A model generated the notes under the pieces. It did not search any database. It worked only from the letters and a program-made list of their open reading frames with translations, and was not told where the DNA came from. Below, piece by piece: positions 35,413-45,585 of a stretch of 64,000 bases of DNA (its first letter is position 1; each line of letters opens with the position of its first letter). The position numbers were made by a program, and so were the translations under genes. This DNA comes from Poa pratensis (lineage: Eukaryota > Streptophyta > Magnoliopsida > Poales > Poaceae): contig CAMZMU010000107.1 in assembly GCA_947311845.1 (NCBI GenBank), positions 21,446,359 to 21,510,358 of the forward strand, read 5' to 3'.

Positions 35413-36980
35413 TGATACGTCTCAAACGTATCTATAATTTTTGATGTTCCATGCTGTTATTATATCAATTGCTACATGTTTTGGCTACACTTTATATCAT
35501 TTTTATGCATTTTCTGGGACTAACCTATTAACAAGATGCCACAGTGCCAGTTCCCTGTTTTCTGCTGTTTTTGGTTTCAGAAAATCTATTAAGGAAATAT
35601 TCTCGGAATTGGACGAAACAAAAGACATCGTCAATAATATCACGAGGAGATCACGGAGTCCAAAGGGGAGTCGGAGCAGACCCACCAGGGGGCCACGCCA
35701 CACTAGGGCGCGGCCCAGGGTGGGCCGCGCCCCCCTATGGCGTGGTGGCCCCCCTCGGCCACCGACGCCGCCTCTTCGCCTATATATTCTCCGCGACGCG
35801 AAAACCCTATTACGGTCGATCATATTCCACGAAAAGTTCCGTCGCGGCCGTCATCGTCAATCTCAGATCGGAGGAGTTCTGAAGCTCTTCCCGGCACCCT
35901 GCCGGAGGGGAGATCATCACCGGAGGGCTCTACATCACCATGCCTGCCTCCGGAGTGATGCGTGAGTAGTCCACCCCTGGACTACGGGTCCATAGCAGTA
36001 GCTAGATGGTTGTCTCTCTACCTTGTGCCTCCATGTTTAGATCTTGTGAGCTGCCTAACATGATCAAGATCATCTTATTGTAATGCTAGATGTTGTGTTT
36101 GCTGGGATCCGATGAATATTGATACCATGTTTATTCAAGTTGTTTATCTATGTGCTCTTGATCTTGCATGCTCTCCGTTGCTAGTAGATGCTTTGGCCAA
36201 GTAGATGCTTGTGACTCCAAGAGGGGGTATTTATGCTCGATAGTGGGTTCAGTCTCTAGATATCTGGATCAGTGACAGAAAGGTCTAAGATGGTAGATGT
36301 GCTGTTGCTACTAGGGATAAAACATTGGTGCAGTGTCCAAGGGCACTTGTATTGATTACATTACACACTTTACTTCATGCAATAATCTGTTGTTAGCAAC
36401 TTAATACTGAAAGGATGCGGATGCTGCCTTGAAGGTGGATTATTTAGGCATAGATGCGGTTGGAATAACGGTCTATGTACTTTGTTGTAATGCCCAACTA
36501 GATTTCATAGTAGACATCTTGGCATGTATTGCATTGTTATGCCCTCTCTATTTGTCAATTGCCCAGCTGTAATTTGTTTACCCAACATGCTAGTTATCTG
36601 TTCTGAGAGAGACACCACTAGTGAACTGTGGACCCTGGTCCAATTTCCTCATACTGTTTACACAACCTGCTGCAATCATCTGTTTCCTGTTACTTGCTTT
36701 TTCCTGCTGTTTTCCACACCATACGTTTAACTCTTTGTTTCTGCAAGACCGGAGAGATTGACAACCTCTCTGTTTCGTGTTGGGCAAAGTTCTGGTTTGT
36801 GTCTGTGCAGATTCCACGTTGGTGCAAGCTCCCTAGCGCCAGGGGGAGTCAACATCAACAACCTTCCGATAGATCGTCAAGTCCTACTGGATTGATAACC
36901 TTGGGTAGATTATTCAAGGGAAAACTTCTGCTGTCTACATCATAACCTTCCTCTTGGGGTTCACCAACACGTAGCCATCA
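35413..36980 (+). repeat. 5' LTR of the young element
   Basis: Starts TGATACGTCTCAAACG and ends GTAGCCATCA. A TATATATT box at 35781-35788 would place U3 at about 400 bp. The GC-rich segment 35690-35770 precedes it. Short ORFs running through both LTRs are not genes. Confidence 0.93.
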
Positions 36981-37070
36981 AGCTGTTTTCTGGCGCCGTT
37001 GCCGGGGAAGTACTTCATTCAATCTCAAATCTCCCGTCAACCAGCTGTTTTCTGGCGCCGTTGCCGGGGA
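36981..37070 (+). promoter_or_regulatory. Primer-binding-like site, duplicated
   Basis: TGGCGCCGTTGCCGGGGA lies at 36991-37008, ten bases after the LTR. The same 18 bases, within an exactly repeated 28-bp block, recur at 37053-37070. Cereal Ty3/gypsy-type elements commonly carry this word at the primer-binding position; I cannot assign the tRNA from the sequence alone. The second copy is unusual. Confidence 0.7.
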
Positions 37071-37240
37071 CTTGGAGGCTATTGGAAAGGGGAGTCTCTC
37101 AGTTCCAATCTCTTTACTTTGTTTTTGTCTTGTTTTAGTTTTGTTTTGCTTGCTGTTAAAAATCAAAAACAAAAAAAATTAGTTTCTTGCATCTAGTTTA
37201 TTTCGGTTTGTTATTATGTCTAGTTGTTTACTTGCTATCA

Positions 37241-38368
37241 ATGGCTTCTCTCTTTGATACTAAATATTATTGGCACGGTGGGTTCACGGAGGAACATCAA
37301 ACTTATTATGAGGAATACCGCTTGTCTCAAAAAGGGAAACATCTATGGGAACAAATAAGTAGATTGAATTATTTTGCTAAGAACTTGTGTTCTACATTTG
37401 ATGAATCCTACTGCTTTAATGAATCTTTTTGTTGTAGAAGGCATAAACACCTCCCTTTCCAATGTGATTATAATGATAATGAAACCTTGGCTGCTTATGC
37501 TAAAGGAAACTATGACTTTGGTAATCTTGAACAAACTGAAGAATTTGTTGTTTTTAAGGGTGCTTATGAAATTGCTGGTTATATTCAAGATGATGATTCT
37601 CCTTATAAATCTGAGAATTTTTCTATACTTGGTTACTGCCTTGAATATTACAATGACAATCCTTATATCACTAAATTTCTTGAGAAAACTTATTCTCCAG
37701 AACAACTTGCTTCTTTTCAGGGACCTATGGAAGAAGAAATTGCTGAAACTGTGATCTCATTGGATGAAAAAGAGGAGGAGAGTGAAGAACAAAAGGAGGA
37801 TCTACCTTCTAATGATAGTAACTCTTTAACTCTTACATTATATGATTACCCTCCATGCCCACATAAGGAGGAAAAATGCTATATTGTTGAATGTCATGAT
37901 TCTATTGAAATATCTCCTTTTGATAAATTTGAAGTAACAAGCTCCTTGACTCAAGAAAAGGAAATTGCAGAAAGTAAAAATGTGCTCCCTAATGTTATAT
38001 ATGATAATGCTCTTGATGATGGTCCTATATTGGCTAATGATATTTATTATACTATTATTGTCAAAAGTGGGTTTGATAACCCCACTGTTTTAGAGCTTAA
38101 TAAAAATTATGTGTTTGTAGATCATGAAAAGCATGCTTTATGTGATAGTTATATTGTTGAGTTTGTTCATGATGCTACTGAAAGTTATTATGAGAGAGGA
38201 AAATATGGTTGTAAAAGTTTTCAAGTCACTAAAACACCTCTCTTTATGTTGAAAGTTTTGAAGCTATATTTGTTTCATCTTTCTATGCTAGTTGCTTTAT
38301 GCTTCAATAATTTATTTTGTTACAAGATTCCTTTGCATAGGAAGTGGGTTAGACTTAAATGTGTTTGA
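37241..38368 (+). CDS. Orphan ORF of the young LTR element, 375 residues
   Basis: From the ATG at 37241 (MASLFDTKYYWHGG) the frame runs 375 codons to TGA; an in-frame ATG at 37187 would add 18 hydrophobic residues. The product is rich in Tyr, Asn, Glu and Asp. It has an acidic centre (EEEIAETVISLDEKEEE, then EEQKED) near residues 165-190, several Cys/His residues early (SFCCRRHKHLPFQC) and a hydrophobic stretch near the C terminus (LYLFHLSMLVALCF). I recognise no Gag, protease, RT, integrase or envelope motif. The ORF is open with no stops in a young element, so it may be functional for the element. It is AT-rich, unlike the GC-rich LTR centre. Confidence 0.7.
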   Translation: MASLFDTKYYWHGGFTEEHQTYYEEYRLSQKGKHLWEQISRLNYFAKNLCSTFDESYCFNESFCCRRHKHLPFQCDYNDNETLAAYAKGNYDFGNLEQTEEFVVFKGAYEIAGYIQDDDSPYKSENFSILGYCLEYYNDNPYITKFLEKTYSPEQLASFQGPMEEEIAETVISLDEKEEESEEQKEDLPSNDSNSLTLTLYDYPPCPHKEEKCYIVECHDSIEISPFDKFEVTSSLTQEKEIAESKNVLPNVIYDNALDDGPILANDIYYTIIVKSGFDNPTVLELNKNYVFVDHEKHALCDSYIVEFVHDATESYYERGKYGCKSFQVTKTPLFMLKVLKLYLFHLSMLVALCFNNLFCYKIPLHRKWVRLKCV

Positions 38369-40991
38369 TATTTGCCTCTTGATGCTCTCTTTTGTTTTTC
38401 AACTCTTATTCTTATGAGAGCATCATTAAAATCTTCTAGCCTAGCTAAAAGGCATTAAAAGAAAGCGCTTTTGGGAGGCAACCCATTATCTTTTATTTTC
38501 AGTATTAGTCAAGGATGCTTGTTTACCTCTGTAGCAACTCCTTTGTATCTTTTATTTGCTGTTTTGTTGTGCCAAGGAGAGTTACTAATGCAAAGTTGGT
38601 TTTTATTTTCGGGACTGCATTGGGACAGATTGCTGTTCGTCACCGTTTAATTCAGTAGAAAATCAGAAAAAATCGAAAAATGCTGAAACTTTTTGTGCAT
38701 GTTCCTGATGATGTTACGCAACTTTCATTATTTCAAAAGTTTTCATCTGAGCATCGTAAGTGCCTCGAAAAAATTCGTCATTACAGACTGTTCTGGTTTG
38801 ACAGATTCTGTCTTTTATTTTGCATTCTCTCTTTTACAAGTTTTTAAGTGGTTTCTTTTCGTGTAAAAGTGCCCACTTGAGCCTAGTAACAGTGGCTAAT
38901 GTTTAAAATAGTTGGCTTGTGAGTTTTGTCTTTGCTAGAACTTTGAAGTATTATCTTTTAGTGCACTAACCTGCTAATGAGAAAAGCTGTTAAGTTTTGG
39001 TGTGAAGGAAGTTTTCAAGTGTTGATAGAGGAGAATGATATTACATGATCAAGAAGAGTGAAGAGCTTAAGCTTGGGGAGGCTTACCTCCCCAGCATATT
39101 TCAAGAAGACTCAAGCATCTAAGCTTGGGGATGCCCAAGGCATCCCCTTCTTCATCTACAAATTATCAGGTCATCTCTAATGGTGCTATATTTTTATTGC
39201 TTCATGCTAGTGTACTCTTCCTTGGAGCGTCAGTGTGTTTTTGTTTTCAGTTTGTTTTGTTTTGTTTGCTGTGCTATACTTGTTGGATCCTAGTATTCAT
39301 GTTTGGGAGAGAGACACGCTCCACTTTTTCATTAGAATACTCTTGTGCTTCACTTATACTTGTTGAGTATTCCTGTCTAGTTGCTGTTATTGCTGTTAGC
39401 TCTCAGTTTTTCATGTATCTCTTGTTAGAGCTTTCAGTTTCTTTTGAAGAAAGTACTCTCTTGCTTCACTTATATCTGTTTGGAGAGTTGTCAAATAAGT
39501 TGATTGGTGTTTGGTTGGACCAGAAAAATGCTATGCATGTGGTAGTGGTATAAAATGCTTACATGAATCTTTTTAGATCGTTGTCTTGAGTAATTTGATG
39601 CTTGCCAATTGTTTTGAGCTGTCAAGTAATTAATGTTTAAGCTTGTGCATCATGTAAGTAATGGCTATTAATGAAGAACTACTATAAGGATTTTCTGCTA
39701 TAATAATCTGTTGCATAATTGGAAGTCCATAGTAGTCTAGATAATTTTTGGATGAAGGCTATGTGTTAACAAGGAAGACAGTGGGAGTCTATGGTTCGTC
39801 AAACCTTGTGTTTTATGTACACTCTTGCTATTCCAGTTGATAATGATGTTTGCTTATAATAACCTTGCTAGCCTAAACTCTGTACTAAGAGGGAATGCTT
39901 CTTGTACATCCAAAACCTTGAGCCAAATCCATGCCACCTGTGTCCACCATACCTACCTATTATGTGGTGTTTTCACCATTCCAAGTAAATTTCTTCATGT
40001 GCTATCTACTAACTACTCAAAACTGTTACATTTCCTTTTTGTGTCACTACTTGAAAAGCTCATAAGGACGTAGTAGTGAGATTTGTCATCTTCCATGCTA
40101 ATTAATTTACAAGGATTGGCAGCTTCATCTGCTTCTCCACCTTTTATTTTGCATTAAAGAGCTGGTTAGTCCACCCTATAAATAAATAAATAGACACTCC
40201 TCCATGGTGAATGTTGGTGGGCACCCGAGGATTCGGTTAGCCATGGTTTGTGGAAAGTAAATGGTTGGGAGGAGTGTCACCAATAAGTGCTTGTTACAAG
40301 TGCAGTCCTAAAAACTCTCGGAACCGCTCTAAAAGTTAGTTAGCCATGGAAGATGACAAGTACCTGCTATTTGATTTGTTGACACCTGTATACACCATTA
40401 CCTTACAAAACAATATTTTATGCTCTCTATATGCCTTCGGGAACTACAGCTCTAGCACATGATGTTAATCCCTGCTTCCCTCTGCGAAGGGCCATTCTTT
40501 TACTTTTATGTTGAGTCAGTTTTCCCACTTCTTTCTGTCTACTTAAGCAAACATCATTGTCAACTCCAGTATAACAGTTTTTACATAACTTTGTGTTTGG
40601 TTGATCATATTCTTTGCATTGACATTATCTATATGATATACATGTTGAAAGTTGAAGCAAAGCTGAAGCTATTATCTTCCTTTGTGTTGATACAAACACT
40701 TTCATGTTGAGAATTATTGCTGCTGTGAACTAACTATTATGTTAGACTATTATATCTCTAAATGTTTTATAGTATTATTCATGAAAGTTTGCACTTGTGT
40801 GATCACTTATGTTTACTCTTTATTTACTTGCTTGCAAACTATAGACCATTGGCTTGGATCACTTCATTCAGATCATGTGCATTACATTGTTATTTGATCA
40901 AAGATTGTGTTGGTAGCATGTCACTTCAAAAATTATCTGTTTTTATCGTTTACCTACTCGAGGACGAGCAGGAACTAAGCTTGGGGATGCT
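38369..40991 (+). other. Non-coding interior of the young LTR element
   Basis: No long ORF with recognisable domains. Two strong hairpins lie at 39075-39147. AAGCTTGGGGATGC occurs at 39121 and again at 40977 next to the 3' LTR, where it serves as the likely polypurine tract region, preceded by GAGGACGAGCAGGAAC. The remainder is AT-rich with small ORFs. Confidence 0.6.
39075..39147 (+). promoter_or_regulatory. Paired RNA hairpins in the element interior
   Basis: GGGGAGG/CCTCCCC (39075-39081 with 39086-39092, 4-nt loop) and GGGGATGCC/GGCATCCCC (39127-39135 with 39139-39147, 3-nt loop) are perfect stems. Each is preceded by AAGCTT. The second includes the polypurine-tract-like word repeated at the 3' LTR. 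A role in packaging or priming is possible but only inferred. Confidence 0.6.
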
Positions 40992-42562
40992 TGATACGTC
41001 TCAAACGTATCTATAATTTTTGATGTTCCATGCTGTTATTATATCAATTGCTACATGTTTTGGTTACACTTTATATCATTTTTATGCATTTTCTGGGACT
41101 AACCTATTAACAAGATGCCACAGTGCCAGTTCCCTGTTTTCTGCTGTTTTTGGTTTCAGAAAATCTATTAAGGAAATATTCTCGGAATTGGACGAAACAA
41201 AAGACATCGTCAATAATATCACGAGGAGATCACGGAGTCCAAAGGGGAGTCGGAGCAGACCCACCAGGGGGCCACGCCACACTAGGGCGCGGCCCAGGGT
41301 GGGCCCGCGCCCCCCTATGGCGTGGTGGCCCCCCTCGGCCACCGACGCCGCCTCTTCGCCTATATATTCTCCGCGACGCGAAAACCCTATTACGGTCGAT
41401 CATATTCCACGAAAAGTTCCGTCGCGGCCGTCATCGTCAATCTCAGATCGGAGGAGTTCTGAAGCTCTTCCCGGCACCCTGCCGGAGGGGAGATCATCAC
41501 CGGAGGGCTCTACATCACCATGCCTGCCTCCGGAGTGATGCGTGAGTAGTCCACCCCTGGACTACGGGTCCATAGCAGTAGCTAGATGGTTGTCTCTCTA
41601 CCTTGTGCCTCCATGTTTAGATCTTGTGAGCTGCCTAACATGATCAAGATCATCTTATTGTAATGCTAGATGTTGTGTTTGCTGGGATCCGATGAATATT
41701 GATACCATGTTTATTCAAGTTGTTTATCTATGTGCTCTTGATCTTGCATGCTCTCCGTTGCTAGTAGATGCTTTGGCCAAGTAGATGCTTGTGACTCCAA
41801 GAGGGGGTATTTATGCTCGATAGTGGGTTCAGTCTCTAGATATCTGGATCAGTGACAGAAAGGTCTAAGATGGTAGATGTGCTGTTGCTACTAGGGATAA
41901 AACATTGGTGCAGTGTCCAAGGGCACTTGTATTGATTACATTACACACTTTACTTCATGCAATAATCTGTTGTTAGCAACTTAATACTGAAAGGATGCGG
42001 ATGCTGCCTTGAAGGTGGATTATTTAGGCATAGATGCGGTTGGAATAACGGTCTATGTACTTTGTTGTAATGCCCAACTAGATTTCATAGTAGACATCTT
42101 GGCATGTATTGCATTGTTATGCCCTCTCTATTTGTCAATTGCCCAGCTGTAATTTGTTTACCCAACATGCTAGTTATCTGTTCTGAGAGAGACACCACTA
42201 GTGAACTGTGGACCCTGGTCCAATTTCCTCATACTGTTTACACAACCTGCTGCAATCATCTGTTTCCTGTTACTTGCTGTTTTTCCTGCTGTTTTCCACA
42301 CCATACGTTTAACTCTTTGTTTCTGCAAGACCGGAGAGATTGACAACCTCTCTGTTTCGTGTTGGGCAAAGTTCTGGTTTGTGTCTGTGCAGATTCCACG
42401 TTGGTGCAAGCTCCCTAGCGCCAGGGGGAGTCAACATCAACAACCTTCCGATAGATCGTCAAGTCCTACTGGATTGATAACCTTGGGTAGATTATTCAAG
42501 GGAAAACTTCTGCTGTCTACATCATAACCTTCCTCTTGGGGTTCACCAACACGTAGCCATCA
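40992..42562 (+). repeat. 3' LTR of the young element
   Basis: Matches 35413-36980 except for one substitution, one extra C in GGGCCCGCG and two extra bases in a TTGCTGTTTTTCC stretch. It begins right after the GCTTGGGGATGCT purine-rich segment, and is followed by the TCATC target copy. Confidence 0.93.
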
Positions 42563-42606
42563 TCATCCTCCTCTTTAGGTTGTTAAACCCTTAATAAAGA
42601 GACCTT

Positions 42607-42618
42607 GCTCTGATACCA
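42607..42618 (-). promoter_or_regulatory. Primer-binding site of the old copia element
   Basis: TGGTATCAGAGC on the minus strand, two bases inside the LTR end, is the classic sequence complementary to plant initiator methionine tRNA used by copia elements. It fixes the element's orientation and identifies 42621-43995 as its 5' LTR. Confidence 0.9.
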
Positions 42619-42620
42619 AT

Positions 42621-43995
42621 TGAAAGGATCGAGTAGGTTGACTAGAGGGGGGGGGGGGGTGAATAGGCAACTACAAATTTTCTTTTTCTTTTGATACAAA
42701 TTTGAGAATTGCTCAAATATAAGTTCTCTAGATATGCAACTAGGTGAACAATCCTATATGATGAGCAATAAACAAGCTAGCAAGATATTCTACACAAGAT
42801 AAGCTAGCAATACAAGTAAAGGAAGGTTAAGAGATAACCACACGGTGACGCGGAGATGTTCTACCGAAGTTCACTTCCTAATGGAAGCTACGTCTCCATT
42901 GGAGCGGTGCGGAGTCACAAAGTGAACTCCGAATAGCCTTGATATGGCACACCGTATCTCCCTCGTGTTATCCTCCAATGAGGAGTTCCACGAGGCACTA
43001 TAGGATGCCCTCGAGGTCGGCAACAAACCTTTACAAGGATGAGGCACACTCCACAACCGAATTGGAGACTCTCACCAAATTCCCACGGCTCCCAAAGCCA
43101 CAAGAATCACAAGGCCGGGGCACGACTCCACAACTTAATTGGAGGCTCCGGCTAGTCCCCGTGGCTCCCAAAGCCACAAGAACGACCAACGACAATCCAA
43201 AGTATCAACGAACTTACAAACTTCAAGCCCTCTCAAGAACGGAGGGGAAAATCAAATCGCTTGGGTGGAAGTGTAGATCTAGGTCAACTCTCCCAAGTCC
43301 TAGAAGGACAAGGTGTTTGAGTGGGTAGGGAGAGAGATCTAGTGAGTTGAAGCTTTCAACAATGGTGGGGGATTCAGTTCTAGTCGTGGTACCCTGTCCA
43401 AGGTAGGAGAAGGCCTTTATATAGTGCTCCCAGATTCTAGCCGTTGCAGACAGGTTAATCGGATAATCCGATCCAAGTCAGCATCGGATAATCCGATGTC
43501 ATCGGATAATCCGGGCAGACAATAATCGGATATTCCGGAGAATCTCAGTGTGCGGTTGCTTGTAATTCTTAGCAGAATTCGAGCAATTCCTGACGATCGG
43601 ATAATCCGAATCTTTCCAAATCGGATATTCCGGATAAATTCAGTGTGCGGTTGCTTCTAGTCCTTAGCAGAATTCCAGCGGACTTTGCAAATCGGATAAT
43701 CCGAATCTTCCAACATCGGATAATCCGGATAGCTCCAGTGGGCCAAAAAACTGGTTGTTTTAAGGTCCTTAGCCGAATTCGAGCAGTCCTTGCAAATCGG
43801 ATAATCCGATACATCATTGATCGGATAATCCGATTCCCTTCAGCAACAATACAGGCTCTTTTCAACTCCCTTTTTGGATTTGATGCAAAGATGTTTTAAT
43901 CACCTAAAACCTGTATCACTTGATTCACATGTTAAATCATCACTAGTGTTGTTGCCTAACACACAAAACACAAGGGATTAAGAAATGTCCTTTCA
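42621..43995 (-). repeat. 5' LTR of the old copia element
   Basis: The 1375-bp LTR starts TGAAAGGAC and ends GATCCTTTCA on the minus strand. A TATA box (CTATATAAAG) lies at 43415-43424. It contains a 13-base C run (minus strand, near 42650) and, upstream of the TATA box, the palindromic array at 43458-43834. No partner LTR is in the window. Confidence 0.88.
43458..43834. repeat. Array of ten ATCGGATAATCCGAT near-palindromes
   Basis: Sites begin at 43458, 43483, 43501, 43524, 43596, 43620, 43691, 43715, 43796 and 43820. Four are complete 7-bp-arm palindromes around one central base; the others keep ATCGGATAATCCG or the variant ATCGGATATTCCGG. In LTR orientation all lie 35-410 bp upstream of the TATA box, within U3. 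Three spacers repeat a GTGCGGTTGCTT..TTAGCAGAATTC unit, so the array grew partly by unit duplication. Confidence 0.9.
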
Positions 43996-44357
43996 CCCTG
44001 AACTCACCGGGGCGCGCGCGCCTTGCGGCGGCGCTCGTGTGCGCGGGTGGAGGGGTTGGGCTCTCCGGGGAACGGTGCGGCGTCGGCGTCAGGACGGAAC
44101 GTAGGGCTGTGGCGAGTGGACGAGTGGAGAGGGGAAGTGCAAATGGTGGGAGGCGGAACGGAACGGAAGGAGATGTGGACGTTCAGATACGTGCACATCT
44201 TGGGCTGGTTTCAGTGGCCCATGACCTAGAGCAGAGAACGTTTTGGTCCGAGATGGGATTTTATTCCCAAGCAAGTAGGTGTATCGGCCCAAGTAGCATT
44301 CCACTGATGCAGGGATTTTAGTTGCAGTAAGTAGGTGTTTATGACATCCAATCACTA

Positions 44358-44514
44358 CTCCCTCCGTTTTTAAATATATAATGTTTTAGCTTTTTTCTAG
44401 ATTTACATGTATCCACATGTATGTAGACATATTTTAGTGTGTATGTTCACTCATTTGAGTCTAAATCTAGTCAACATGTCAAATAGCTAGAACATCTTAT
44501 ATTTAGAAACGGAG
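44358..44514. mobile_element. Stowaway-type MITE (copy B, first)
   Basis: Counterpart of 12162-12318, the same 157 bp with CTCCCTCCGT/ACGGAG ends and TA flanks. Confidence 0.85.
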
Positions 44515-44610
44515 TAGCTTGCGCTCCCTTTTGGCCTGGTTTCGCTGGGATCTAAGGTGACCGAAGTGTTCTTTTAAAAATACAAGCTTTATGGAAGAAG
44601 ATAACATGTA

Positions 44611-44770
44611 CTCTCTCTGTTTTTAAATGTAAGATGTTTTATGTGTGTCACATGTTATCTAGATGTATACTAAAATAAGTGAATGTACAAACTAAAACGT
44701 GTCTAGATACATTTGTGTACATATGAATGTGGACAAAGGCTAAACTTCTTATATTTTAAAACGGAGGGAG
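44611..44770. mobile_element. Stowaway-type MITE (copy B, second, complete)
   Basis: CTCTCTCTGTTTTTAAATG to TTTAAAACGGAGGGAG with TA on both sides. In copy A the right 23 bases are deleted, so copy B shows the original structure. Confidence 0.8.
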
Positions 44771-44787
44771 TAGTAGCTACACAAATA

Positions 44788-44948
44788 CTCCCTCCGTTTT
44801 TTAATATAAGATGTTTTGCCTTTTATCCACATTCACATGCACATAAATGTATGTAGACACATTTTATTTTATATGTTCACTCATTTTAGTATGCATGTAG
44901 ACAACATGTGTAACATCTAAAATATCTTATATTAAAAAACAGAGGAAG
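44788..44948. mobile_element. Stowaway-type MITE (copy B, third)
   Basis: Counterpart of 12532-12682. The left end CTCCCTCCGTTTTTT is intact and the right end is decayed to AAAACAGAGGAAG. Confidence 0.78.
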
Positions 44949-45585
44949 TACCACCTTGTTACTTCTGTTGGAGGGGCAGCCTTTGCATGAAGAATATCAT
45001 TCCTTAGTTGCCAAATCCTTCGTATCAACATAATGATCTTATTCCTTACTTCACTAGAAACTAAGCTTGTTACGAATACTGTCATAAGCAGGGATTGGCC
45101 ACACCTCTCCTATACAGTCCAAAAACTTCTCCTTGTTACTCTCTTCTTCTTCCTCAATGAAAATAGAAAGTCTTTTGTCTTGTTTCAAAAAATAAACATG
45201 ACGAAAAGTGCACCTATGAACAACATATCTAGAGAGGTTTAGCAATCTTATGGTGCATGCAATTACACCTACGGGATGATCTTACGGAATTTAGCTTACG
45301 GAATGAGGTGGCAATGTTTAGTTGGAGGGGGTAAATATCCGGTATGCAAATAGGGGAGCAGGGAACAAGAATTACACACCGCCTAACTTTCTCAATTCCA
45401 TTGCCACCATAACAAACCCCTTAACACGGTTACAAGATGCTTAACACAATCAAACGCACACCACACACCGCTGATTACAGGAAAACGGCAAACGAGCAAT
45501 CGACCAAGTGACCAACCGAGTCATGCACACACAGGACAGGGACACGAACGCAATGCTGCACACTTACTCGCGAGACGGGTTTTCT

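Larger units (their letters stand above)
35413..42562 (+). mobile_element. Young 7.15-kb LTR element lacking polymerase genes
   Basis: Two nearly identical LTRs (1568 and 1571 bp) bound a 4-kb interior; a 5-bp duplication TCATC flanks the whole element (35408-35412 and 42563-42567). The interior has a primer-binding-like site, one long ORF of unknown function and about 2.6 kb of non-coding sequence. It has no Gag zinc knuckle, protease, reverse transcriptase or integrase. It must therefore have moved with proteins supplied in trans, as for LARD-type elements. Between the LTRs I see one substitution (35484 region, C/T) and two indels (1 and 2 bp), so insertion was recent. Confidence 0.95.
32856..43995 (-). 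mobile_element. Old copia-type LTR retrotransposon, 3'-truncated, with a nested element
   Basis: On the minus strand the order is 5' LTR (43995-42621), initiator-Met tRNA primer-binding site (42618-42607), a short leader, then a Gag reading frame from 35411 down to about 32860. Protease, integrase, reverse transcriptase and the 3' LTR are missing. The leader-Gag junction is split by the 7.15-kb LTR element at 35413-42562. The right edge of the LTR touches the first base of copy B of the segmental duplication. Confidence 0.85.

Noticed and set aside
35441..35965. ORFs in both LTRs of the young element
   Set aside because: They start at the LTR edge, cross the TATA region and appear in several frames; they are LTR sequence.
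43458..43834. CRISPR-like array of palindromes
   Set aside because: Sites are short and irregularly spaced, and lie in the U3 region of a retrotransposon LTR; no cas-like genes.
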